From the NCBI RefSeq assembly GCF_001469165.1, contig NZ_JABX01000006.1, positions 124,001 through 188,000 on the forward strand: a stretch of DNA of 64,000 bases. Reading direction: 5' to 3'. Shown piece by piece: positions 1 to 8,366 of the stretch. The notes under the pieces are model-generated. The model did no database searches. It saw nothing but the letters and a program-made list of their open reading frames with translations, and had not been told where the DNA came from. The DNA comes from Thiohalocapsa sp. ML1. Lineage in GTDB: Bacteria; Pseudomonadota; Gammaproteobacteria; Chromatiales; Chromatiaceae. A program made the position numbers and the translations under genes. Each line of letters starts with the position of its first letter. Within the stretch, counting starts at the first letter, position 1.

Positions 1-1352
1 GCCATGGCGCGTGCGGCCACCGCGCGCGCCCCGGCGCTAGGATGGGCGGCGAGTTTCAAGAGCTCGTTCTCCACGGCCTCCGGAGAGACGAGTCCGACGT
101 CCGACAAGGAATCCGCGACGGCATCGCGAAGTCGCCTGCGGCGGTCTTGATCCCCGAGCAGCTCGCGGTCCGTGGTCGCGCCGTCGTCGGATACTGACTC
201 CGATACCATTTTCACCAGCACTGGCATCGCGGCCAGGATCTGACGGCGACGGGAATACCAAGCGGCCTGCATGAGCAAGGAACGCTGCTCGGCAACCCGG
301 CCCTGCACCAACCTGCTATTGCGCTCGATGGAGACGAACTCGAACAGATTGCCTTCAAGTGCCGCCAAGTCACAGTAGTCGGGCACCGTGAGAGTTGGAT
401 TTCGCTCTTTCCACGCCTCTTGATACAACCTCTCTACGGCGCGAAAGGCTTGGTCGTCGAGCAGCCCCTCGAAAAAGGAGAAGCCGATTGCCGCTAGCGG
501 CTGCCCGCCGCTGTCGAGCGACCGAAAGGCCTGATCAATGGTTCGGGCCGGGTCCGCAGCGATCTCGAGCAGCGCGTCGACGCGGGCCGCATCTAACGGT
601 CCAGTCTCCGCGCGGAGCGTATTGACGAAGGTGGCGACTTGCCCCGGGCTGCGCAGCCGAGCGGCGATGTCGCGAATCGAGGAGCCGCCGACCAGTGGAT
701 CGTCCTGCCCCGACACGCTGTCGAACGGCGCCGGCATCTCGGCTCGTCGGCGGATGACCTCCTCGCGCAGCAGCCGGGAGAGGAACTCCTGATCGTACAC
801 ATCCTCCGCGGACAGTTGCCGTGCCCATGCGCTTTCCGCGTGCGCCGGGAGATCCCATTTGCGCAGACTCCCGTCCATGGTCGCGATGATGAAGTGCTTG
901 CCGTCAGCCACCTGGAACAGCCGATCCAGGTCCCAATTCGCGTCCTGCGGTTGTAGATCGATCAGCAGGAAAACGGTCGGGTCCGCTTCGTTCCTGATCG
1001 CGCTGACCAGGCTTCGCGACTCCGATCCGCGCAGCCACTCCTTTACCGCCAGGGTCTTACCGTGTGCCACCTTGTTGATCAGCGTCCACGTCAGATAGCG
1101 AGCGAGCTCGGCCTTGTCGACCTCCGGCTCACCGGTGAGCAGGATGAGACGCTCTGCCTGTAGGCTCCTCAGCAGCTTTCCCACGATGCGCGGACCGATA
1201 TAGACGGATGGCCGGTAGCGATCCAGTGATGGCGTGACGAAGTCCGGTGCACGGTCGAAGAATGTTTGATGCGTTTGATGGATATCGCGACCGGCGATCA
1301 GAACCTGATCGACGGATTCGTGCACATCGACGCGCATCTCGTTCGGTGCCAT
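1..1352 (-). CDS. STAND-like NTPase, partial (C-terminus off the window)
   Basis: About 450 codons are open from an ATG at 1352, preceded by GGAGG seven bases upstream, to the window edge, so the C-terminus is missing. Residues 18-24 read VLIAGRD, which resembles the short glycine motif seen near the start of many STAND and effector-associated proteins. Around residue 75 there is a P-loop-like stretch, LTGEPEVDKAEL, followed by a Walker-B-like FLLIDLQ and a sensor-like FIIATMD. The P-loop lacks the usual GK[ST], having D-K-A instead, so nucleotide hydrolysis may be lost. It lies 56 bases downstream of the GAP1 gene in the same direction and is probably the last known member of that operon. 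The STAND assignment is inference from motif order; the region after residue 180 is helical and unrecognised. Confidence 0.55.
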   Translation of the reverse strand, partial: MAPNEMRVDVHESVDQVLIAGRDIHQTHQTFFDRAPDFVTPSLDRYRPSVYIGPRIVGKLLRSLQAERLILLTGEPEVDKAELARYLTWTLINKVAHGKTLAVKEWLRGSESRSLVSAIRNEADPTVFLLIDLQPQDANWDLDRLFQVADGKHFIIATMDGSLRKWDLPAHAESAWARQLSAEDVYDQEFLSRLLREEVIRRRAEMPAPFDSVSGQDDPLVGGSSIRDIAARLRSPGQVATFVNTLRAETGPLDAARVDALLEIAADPARTIDQAFRSLDSGGQPLAAIGFSFFEGLLDDQAFRAVERLYQEAWKERNPTLTVPDYCDLAALEGNLFEFVSIERNSRLVQGRVAEQRSLLMQAAWYSRRRQILAAMPVLVKMVSESVSDDGATTDRELLGDQDRRRRLRDAVADSLSDVGLVSPEAVENELLKLAAHPSAGARAVAARAM

Positions 1353-1408
1353 CAATCAACCTCCGCTTGACCAGCTGAATCAAGTTGCCACGAGGGCAAA
1401 TAAGGCGC

Positions 1409-3988
1409 TCAGGGTTTCCGTTGCATAAGCCGCCGGAACTCGCGCGCCAGGCTCGATCCCATTCCGTCCCGACTTGCGCTGAGGCGGGAGAAGGACTTCA
1501 TCGCTCTGTCGCTCGCGGCGGTGCCTTTGAACTTGGCATAGGCAAGCTTGTAGTCCGCGTCGGAGTACCGCTTCAGGACTACGATCAGGTTGCGCTCTAT
1601 CGCTCGGTATACGGTCTCGTACGCGGGATTCTCTGCGAGCGCATCACCGAGGGAGAGCCAGTCGGCGATATACCGGCCCAGGTCGCCGGGATCGGCTTCT
1701 GGGAGATGGCGCTGCATCCAGGCCGGGTAGGCCTTGCTCAGCAGCTTTGATTGCGGCCTGTACAAGGCCAGCAAGAGCCGGTGATGCGGGCGCGAGTCAT
1801 CGAGTCTGTCGGCGGACAGGGTGTCGAGCATTCGCTCGATGAAGAGCGCGTACTCTTCGTTGCTCAGGTTGGCGATGAGACCCCTGTGCTTGGCGAGATC
1901 GTCCAGCGGAAAGGGGTCGTTACGGTTCGCGGCGCGCGCCAATAGCTCGCGCAGTTGCAGTACGCCGGTGTCGAGCGCTAGGCCAGAGGTCTCTGCGACG
2001 CGCAGCACCTCGGCTTCAAGTTCTTCATCCCTGGGGGCCGTTGGGTCCAACGGCAGCGTATTGCTCAAGGCCGCGAGGCAGGGCTTCAGCAATTCGGGCG
2101 CCAGCTCCGCGAGCTCCCGGCGCGCGAAGAAGTGTCGGCCGAGCCTCAGGGCCGCCGCGCCGCGAGCCACGTGGGGCTGCAAGTGCTCGCGCATCCAGGG
2201 CATGACCCGGGCCCTGTCGGCTTGCGGAAGCCGGTCGATGACTTGGCTATGGTGGTCCATGAACGCCTGAACCGGGTCCGTCGCCGAGTCCATGCGCAGC
2301 GACCACTCCCGCAGGATTACGTCCAGCGCAAGCTTTGGGCGAGCCTGACTCAGCGCCCCGGTTGGGAACCCGGGCTCGGCTTCAAGGAAAGCACCCGCGG
2401 CCGCGGCGGCGAGCTGCGGGTCTACCGGCGAATCCGTGAGGCCGACGATGCCGCAGACCGACAGAAAGACATCGGCAGTGTCGGCGGCCGACAGCAGGCG
2501 CGGCAGTAACCGCGCAATCAGGGATGGACTGTGCTCAGCGACGCTTGCGATCCAGCCGACGATGTCCGGCTGCTCCAGTGCTGGCCTGATATTCAGGGTA
2601 TCAGCGGCGTGGATCAGCGTTGTCAATGCGCGGTCCGCGGCTGCGTCGCCCTGGCGCGCAACATCCGCGAGCGTCTCTGCATGCCCGAGTACGAGCCGGG
2701 CCGTCTTGAGATCGGCGTCCGCAAGCGTCTCGCGAAGGATGGAATGCGCCTCCTCGGCAACACGGCGCCCGTCGTCGGCCCGCAGGTCTCGCTTCAAGAG
2801 CTCCACCCAGCCATCGAGGAGGCTTCGCTCATAGGCCGGGTCCGCGCCCGCGGTTGCCGTCACATGCTTGGCAAGCAGCCGGAACCACAACATGGGATGC
2901 GACAGGCGTAGCTCTTGAAGCAGTGGGGCTATGCGCGGGAACAGATCCCCCCAAATTCGCGTCGGCGCCGTGTCCAAAGCAAACTGGAGCAGATCCGCGG
3001 CGCCCGTTGGGTCCGGGGCTGCGCCCACGTCAGTCAATAGTGCGTACAGATCGGCGGCTCGTGCCAAGTCTGCGTCAATGGCTTGGAGATCGAACCCTTC
3101 GAGGAATGTCAGCAGTGCCGGGAGATCGCCTGATCCACGTCGGAGCGCCGCGACGGCGCGTTCGGCATAGCGCTTTGAAGACCTATACAGCCATTGTTCG
3201 TCGGCGTCGTCCGGCTCTGATAGCTGGCTGTCGCAGTTGTTGACCTCATCGAAGCAGTAGAATTGGTATTGCCGCTGGGTCGCGTCGCAATCAAGCTCGG
3301 TTCCGGCGACGGTGGCGGCCACGGCAGGCAATCCCATGCGGGCGTATTCGTAGCTGGAGACATCGAGCCCGCTTGCGAGACCACGCGGAAAGCAACGATG
3401 CAGCGTGGCCAACCACCAAACCGCGTCTTCCGTTGCAGTGCGGATCACCAAGGATCGTCCGGTGCGCTTGCTCAAAAAGCAGGCTTGAACCATGGCGCAG
3501 AGCCTGGATTCGCGGTCATCGCGCTGGCGCAGGAATTCGGCAAGGTGCTGCGGCGCAAAGGTGGGCCTCAGGCTAAGTTGCCCGGCCTCCAGCAATGGCA
3601 AGGGTTCCGGGCCTGCCTGATCTTCTTCCGGCAGCAGCGCCTTTTTCCACCCGTCCCAGGTGAAGTAGTCCGTCGGGTAAGCCGAGAGCTCGTCCGCCGG
3701 GAGCAATAGCGTGTGGGCGAACATGTTCCCTTCGCGGTTGGAATAGTCCACTCCAGTATAGCGGGTTGCATTCACGGCCAGGCGGCCCGAGGGGAGCAGA
3801 TAGAAGCGATAGGCAAGCGGAAGCTCCGCGTCCGGCGGCCAGTTCAGCGGCCGGCGGTAGCCGCTGCGCCTGACCACGGCTTGCAGGTCGGCGGGATCGA
3901 TGCCGTGCGAAGCCGCGCGTACCTGGAACCCGGCATAGCCGGTCGTTCCGTGCTGGCATGAGGTGTAGTGCACCTGTTGGACAGGCAT
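1409..3988 (-). CDS. GAP1-family GTPase-associated protein (859 aa)
   Basis: The N-terminal 200 residues, with QQVHYTSCQHG, a GYAGFQV segment and NMFAHTLLL, match what I know of the GAP1-N2 domain, the partner of a conflict-system GTPase. The remainder is a long helical region, probably the GAP1 middle and C-terminal domains, ending in basic RRLMQRKP. The ATG at 3988 has AGGAGA close upstream. The gene begins 10 bases after the GTPase stop, so the two are almost certainly co-translated, as expected of a GTPase/GAP1 pair. In the published scheme GAP1 proteins are thought to control or transmit the state of the GTPase; that role here is inference. No catalytic motif is visible. Confidence 0.68.
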   Translation of the reverse strand: MPVQQVHYTSCQHGTTGYAGFQVRAASHGIDPADLQAVVRRSGYRRPLNWPPDAELPLAYRFYLLPSGRLAVNATRYTGVDYSNREGNMFAHTLLLPADELSAYPTDYFTWDGWKKALLPEEDQAGPEPLPLLEAGQLSLRPTFAPQHLAEFLRQRDDRESRLCAMVQACFLSKRTGRSLVIRTATEDAVWWLATLHRCFPRGLASGLDVSSYEYARMGLPAVAATVAGTELDCDATQRQYQFYCFDEVNNCDSQLSEPDDADEQWLYRSSKRYAERAVAALRRGSGDLPALLTFLEGFDLQAIDADLARAADLYALLTDVGAAPDPTGAADLLQFALDTAPTRIWGDLFPRIAPLLQELRLSHPMLWFRLLAKHVTATAGADPAYERSLLDGWVELLKRDLRADDGRRVAEEAHSILRETLADADLKTARLVLGHAETLADVARQGDAAADRALTTLIHAADTLNIRPALEQPDIVGWIASVAEHSPSLIARLLPRLLSAADTADVFLSVCGIVGLTDSPVDPQLAAAAAGAFLEAEPGFPTGALSQARPKLALDVILREWSLRMDSATDPVQAFMDHHSQVIDRLPQADRARVMPWMREHLQPHVARGAAALRLGRHFFARRELAELAPELLKPCLAALSNTLPLDPTAPRDEELEAEVLRVAETSGLALDTGVLQLRELLARAANRNDPFPLDDLAKHRGLIANLSNEEYALFIERMLDTLSADRLDDSRPHHRLLLALYRPQSKLLSKAYPAWMQRHLPEADPGDLGRYIADWLSLGDALAENPAYETVYRAIERNLIVVLKRYSDADYKLAYAKFKGTAASDRAMKSFSRLSASRDGMGSSLAREFRRLMQRKP

Positions 3989-3998
3989 GGAGAGTCTC

Positions 3999-5219
3999 CT
4001 AGCGTGACGTCTTGATCAGTCCGTGCTGGGCCAGCAACCACAGAAACGGGTCCACGACCCGGCGGGGAACGATGTTCTTCACGTTGCGTGCCGCATCAGG
4101 ATGACCGCCCAAAGCGGTCAGCGCGAAGAAGCCGGAGCGCTTGAAGTGCGTACGGACCTGTTGCAGCAGGTATTCCGAGTCCCACTCGGCGATCAGGCTG
4201 CGAACTTCACCGTCGACGGCCACAAAGTCCCGGCGGTCGAAGCGGGTGCTCGGGCTCGGCGCCGCCTTCAGCGGCGATTGCGGGTCGAGCAGCACCTCGA
4301 CCGCATCGACCTTCGACAATGCAACAGCGAGGGGTGTAGGGATCTTGGCGTCGTTATCGAGGCCGCGCCCCCGGCGAATGAGCGTGGTTACGCGCGTGAC
4401 GATGTCGCTGGTCTCGGCGTCGACGAGAGGTAGGCCCATGCTCGCCGGGAGGCGATCCCGCACCGGGCCGAGCTGCAGCGGATCGATCAACAGTATGATG
4501 CCGTCGGAACGATAGATGTACTTGTTCACAACGTTCATCGTGTCTTCTGCCTTTAGGTCTTCGCCCGCGGTGTCGAAGAAGGCCAGGCTGATGGACCGCT
4601 TGATGCGGTCGCCGCCGAGCAGACCCTTGCCGGTGAAGGTCAACGAGAAGGTCATCGGCAACTGGTTTGCACGCACCTGCAGGGCTGAAAAGGTTCCTTC
4701 AATAAGTTTGTGCTGATTGAACAACGGGTCGAAGAAATCGTTGCGGTAGCGGCTGATCGTGGCATCGTTCATCGGTTGCAGCAGCATGTCCATACGTGGG
4801 CCCACGTGTCGCTTGAGCTGCTCGATGAGAACCGGCAAGTAATGGCTCTTGCCGGATGTCTTGGCCCCGATCAAAGCGATGATGTAGTTGCGGTGCTCCG
4901 CAAAGGTATGCGGGAGCTCCTGGTGGCAATGCGGGCAGAGCCTTTTGTGGCTCTTCTCGCTGCAGTTGGGACATTGTTGAAACAGGACAAACCGCTTACC
5001 CGGCGCAGGCAGCACCCTGCCCGTAAGAACCTTGTCCTCCCACCGTTTGATCAGTACCGGATCGGGTTGGGGCGAGCAGAGCTGCGGCGGGCTTGCACAG
5101 CGAAACGGCGTGGCATTGAGCTTGAACGTCTCGAAGCAGAATGGGCAGACCTCGGTGGACACCGCGCTCCTGATCGAGCCGCGCGTGCGTTTCATCAACT
5201 GCTTGATTGGGCGTATCAC
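3999..5219 (-). CDS. Zinc-ribbon TRAFAC-like GTPase of a GAP1 conflict system (406 aa)
   Basis: The start is a GTG at 5219, with AGGAG nine bases upstream. Residues 25-105 hold cysteine pairs CPFC, CPNC and CPHC, giving one or two zinc ribbons. A G domain follows: P-loop GAKTSGKSHY near residue 118, the G3 motif FFDTAGED near 215, and SKVD near 290 in place of NKxD. This order fits the double-GTPase 2 family found next to GAP1 proteins. It is preceded by the J-like/Fn3 gene after a 145-base gap and followed at once by GAP1. The likely role is the switch of the system, cycling with GTP and reporting through GAP1. The effector output is not evident in this protein. Confidence 0.7.
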   Translation of the reverse strand: MIRPIKQLMKRTRGSIRSAVSTEVCPFCFETFKLNATPFRCASPPQLCSPQPDPVLIKRWEDKVLTGRVLPAPGKRFVLFQQCPNCSEKSHKRLCPHCHQELPHTFAEHRNYIIALIGAKTSGKSHYLPVLIEQLKRHVGPRMDMLLQPMNDATISRYRNDFFDPLFNQHKLIEGTFSALQVRANQLPMTFSLTFTGKGLLGGDRIKRSISLAFFDTAGEDLKAEDTMNVVNKYIYRSDGIILLIDPLQLGPVRDRLPASMGLPLVDAETSDIVTRVTTLIRRGRGLDNDAKIPTPLAVALSKVDAVEVLLDPQSPLKAAPSPSTRFDRRDFVAVDGEVRSLIAEWDSEYLLQQVRTHFKRSGFFALTALGGHPDAARNVKNIVPRRVVDPFLWLLAQHGLIKTSR

Positions 5220-5364
5220 CGGGTACTACTCCTGGCCTGCGTGATGCTGTCGCACTGCGATGGCAATGTGTCGCAACGGGCGCGCGAGGACTGCGGATCG
5301 CCGCACGGCCGACCGACGATGTCGAGGCACTGCCGTGCACTGCTCGTTGTCATGACCGGCGGGC

Positions 5365-8349
5365 TCATCCGACGCGCATCTCGGAGGCGGCCCCGGGCAG
5401 GAGCCGCACCTCGGCCGCGGCAGCCTCGTCGCGGAAGAACAGCTTCAGGTGAGTGTCTGCATCCAGACGTGACCGGTCGATCGGTATCCACCCGCTGCCC
5501 TTGATCAATTCCAGCTGCGCGATGGTGGCCAGGGTCATGCCGTCGCCGGGGGACAACGGCAGCGCCCGCGGCTTGCCGACCAGCAACAGGTTGCTGAGGC
5601 GCAGGTCGGTATCCGCCCGCAACTGAATGCCGACCTCCCTGACCCAGGGCAGGAGCGGCAGGTAGCGCCGCCTGACCAGCTTGTAGCGGACGATCCGCTC
5701 TTGGCCCATCCGCTCGATGCATTGAGCCGGCGCCGAGTAGGGGCCTTTTGGTGTAGCCGCCGCGTAAACCGAGAAGTAGTGCGGCCGCTCTTCGACCGCA
5801 TGCAGCTCCCAGCATCCCTTGCGTTCGTACGCTGCCCTCGAGCACCGGGTAGCCGTCGCATCGCCGTCCTCGGGCGAGATCGGAAAGCGGTCGTAGCGAT
5901 ACAGCATCAGTACCTCGTCGACGGTGCTCGGCCACGTCCAGGTCAGCACGATGGTGAAACCTGTGCGACGGGTACGCAGGGCGTCGATACCGTCGAGCAA
6001 CGCGATCTCGATCGAGCGTCCGACCACCGCGAGGTCGCCGGCTATGACCAGCGGGAGCAGATAAGTGATGCTGCCGGCGGGCCTGAAGACGCAGTGATCC
6101 CGCGCTTGAATGGGCACAAGTGTTCCCAGCCGCTCCGTCCCGGCCGGGTCGAGCGTGTCGCCTTCCCGTGCCGACGGGGGGTGCGGTGATTGCAGGAGCC
6201 GCATCTCGCCAGCCGTGGGGGGCGTCCAGCGGACGCGAATGTCCGCTCCTTGGCGCTCGTAGCGGAGATCGCGCACGGGCTTCGGCGGGGCTGCCGGTAC
6301 GGCGCTGCGGGTTGTTCCCGCGGTCGTCTGGTTGCGCCCGGCATGCGCGGGGTCGGCAAACAGCGCACTGACGCGATAGGTGTGTCGCACGCCATTGACG
6401 AGGCCGCTGTCGACGCAGCTGTCTCCGGCAGGGATCAGCTCAATGGATTGGGACGGCGCGGCTGCCTCGCCGGCCCATCGCTCGACCCGTGCCCCTATGG
6501 AGCCGGACGGCCGCCGCCACGAGAGGGTTACGCAGCCATCCCCGGGAACCAAGGCGAGATCCGCCACCTCGGACATGCGCAGATGCGGACCGGTGCTCGC
6601 GGCGGCAGCAGACGCAATGGTCCCGCGCAGGGCGTAGACGGCGTAGTACCAAGCCGTTCCCGTGGGTGCGGTGGCATCGCTGTATTGGTGGTCACGGGTT
6701 TCTTGCAACCGCACGCCGTCATCGGGTGCGTTGGGAAAGCCGTCGGCCTTGCGTACCACCAGGTACAGCAGCCCGGCCTCGACGGGTGCCCAGCGGAGCG
6801 CGAAGCCCGAACCCTGGGGCTTCACACTCAGCTCCCGTGGCGCCGCCGGCGGGAATCTCGCCAGCGCCTGCTCGGCGTCCGTGCAGTCCCGTTGCAGGGT
6901 CAGTGCCTCCTCGAAGGCGGCTATGGCGCCGGCTCGGTCGCCGGATGCCTCCAGCCGTCTCGCCTTCGTCAGGCAGGCTGAGACCGCACCCAGCGACATC
7001 GTGAGCCGCGATTGAACGTCGCGGAAGGCGTCTTGTCCGAAGCGCGGCGCGGCTTCTGCCAGTCGTCGCCGGGCGGCATCGAGCTGTCTCGTTGCCAGCA
7101 GCTTGTCGATTGCCCGGACCTCGCCCTCGATCGCCGCGATGCTCTCCCGCAGCGCGTCGCACTCGCGGCGGGCGGGCTGCCAATCGGGCCAGATGGCGAG
7201 CACGCGGTCATAAGTCCGGCGGGCTTCCTGAAGCTTGCCGTCGGCCGCCGCCGCCTTGGCTTCCGTCATCAGCGCGCGCACCAGCGGCCCGTCGCCGGTA
7301 TCGCAGCCGCAGCTCGGGCACTTGAAGGTCGTGGTAGGTACCGCCGCGCCGCAGCGCGGGCAGGTCTCATCGAGGGGCTCGCCGCATTGCCGGCAGTGGG
7401 CGTCGCGGTGTGCGGCATCGGCGATGGCGCCGCAATAGCCGCACAGGCGCAAGCTGGCAGCCTTGGCTGGTCCCTTGGTGGCGCCTTCGATGGCCCAGCC
7501 GCGATTAGCGGCATAGTCCAGCACGAAGGACCGGGCCAGCTCCGGCGTCGCACCCCGGGCGACCGCCTGGCTGGTCAGTCGGCTCTGAACGTCGAGGGAC
7601 AGGTAGCGATTGCGTCCGGCCAGCTCCAGGTTGGGTTTCATGCCTTCCAGGATTTGCTCGGACAGTGTTTGGTCGTACTTCGCCTTCTCCGCGCCATCGG
7701 CAAACAGGCGCTTGCAGTGGCCGAGCAATTCGCTGCGGGCGCTGGCCTGCACATCCGTCTTGCCGCTGCGGCGCAGCTCGCCATAGAGCGCATCGGTCTT
7801 TTCGATCAGCGCGGCAGGGGAATTGTGCGGCTCCAAACCGAGCAGCTCGTACAGGCTTTGGTGCCCGAGCACAGCCAAGTTCTCGCGGATGTTGCGGGCA
7901 ACGACCGCATCGAGCCGTGGCCGGACCTTCGGGGTTTCCGGTGCCGATCGCGCGAGCCCCGCCGCCTTGATGCGCTGCTCAATCTCGGGCTGTCCGACGA
8001 CGCCGCGGAAGTTGTTGGCCAGGTGCTTCAGGTCGTCGTCGGTGTACCCGCCGTGCGCGGCCAACAACGCAATCTGCTCGTCGAGCTGCGTCAACTGCGC
8101 TTGACGCTCGCGCTCGAACAACCGCTTGGCGGCGCGCGCTTCCTCCAGCACCGTGTCCGGATTCAGCATTACCCGGCGCAGATCGCTCAGGTGCTCCAAA
8201 TGCGCCGCAGCCGCACGCTTGAGCTTGGGCGGGCCGGACAGCCGCAGCGCCGACCACTCGCGCTGCTTTTCCTTGATGCGCCGCTCGATGGCCAAGGGGT
8301 CCAGGACTTCCGGGTCCAAGCCGAGGGCGATGTAGTAGTTCTCGCGCAT
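5365..8349 (-). CDS. J-like, double zinc-ribbon, Fn3-repeat scaffold protein (994 aa)
   Basis: The N-terminus YYIALGLDP and a second LYELLGLEP near residue 165 both look like the start of a J-domain helix bundle, but no HPD tripeptide is seen, so classical DnaK stimulation is doubtful. Between about residues 300 and 348 lie four CxxC pairs (CGYC, CRQC, CPRC, CPSC), giving two zinc ribbons. Next come TPR-like helices to about 490, then beta-rich segments of fibronectin-III type (for example LSVKPQGSGFALRWAPVE) to the end. The gene starts 17 bases after the Hsp70-vWA stop. The pairing suggests a client-binding adaptor for the two Hsp70 proteins. No signal peptide is present, so it is probably cytoplasmic, which is uncommon for Fn3 repeats. 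Confidence 0.6.
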   Translation of the reverse strand: MRENYYIALGLDPEVLDPLAIERRIKEKQREWSALRLSGPPKLKRAAAAHLEHLSDLRRVMLNPDTVLEEARAAKRLFERERQAQLTQLDEQIALLAAHGGYTDDDLKHLANNFRGVVGQPEIEQRIKAAGLARSAPETPKVRPRLDAVVARNIRENLAVLGHQSLYELLGLEPHNSPAALIEKTDALYGELRRSGKTDVQASARSELLGHCKRLFADGAEKAKYDQTLSEQILEGMKPNLELAGRNRYLSLDVQSRLTSQAVARGATPELARSFVLDYAANRGWAIEGATKGPAKAASLRLCGYCGAIADAAHRDAHCRQCGEPLDETCPRCGAAVPTTTFKCPSCGCDTGDGPLVRALMTEAKAAAADGKLQEARRTYDRVLAIWPDWQPARRECDALRESIAAIEGEVRAIDKLLATRQLDAARRRLAEAAPRFGQDAFRDVQSRLTMSLGAVSACLTKARRLEASGDRAGAIAAFEEALTLQRDCTDAEQALARFPPAAPRELSVKPQGSGFALRWAPVEAGLLYLVVRKADGFPNAPDDGVRLQETRDHQYSDATAPTGTAWYYAVYALRGTIASAAAASTGPHLRMSEVADLALVPGDGCVTLSWRRPSGSIGARVERWAGEAAAPSQSIELIPAGDSCVDSGLVNGVRHTYRVSALFADPAHAGRNQTTAGTTRSAVPAAPPKPVRDLRYERQGADIRVRWTPPTAGEMRLLQSPHPPSAREGDTLDPAGTERLGTLVPIQARDHCVFRPAGSITYLLPLVIAGDLAVVGRSIEIALLDGIDALRTRRTGFTIVLTWTWPSTVDEVLMLYRYDRFPISPEDGDATATRCSRAAYERKGCWELHAVEERPHYFSVYAAATPKGPYSAPAQCIERMGQERIVRYKLVRRRYLPLLPWVREVGIQLRADTDLRLSNLLLVGKPRALPLSPGDGMTLATIAQLELIKGSGWIPIDRSRLDADTHLKLFFRDEAAAAEVRLLPGAASEMRVG

Positions 8350-8366
8350 GGCCCCGGCTCCCTTCT

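Noticed and set aside
5365-6900. Surface adhesin based on Fn3 repeats
   Set aside because: There is no signal peptide or anchor, and the gene lies within a cytoplasmic chaperone operon.
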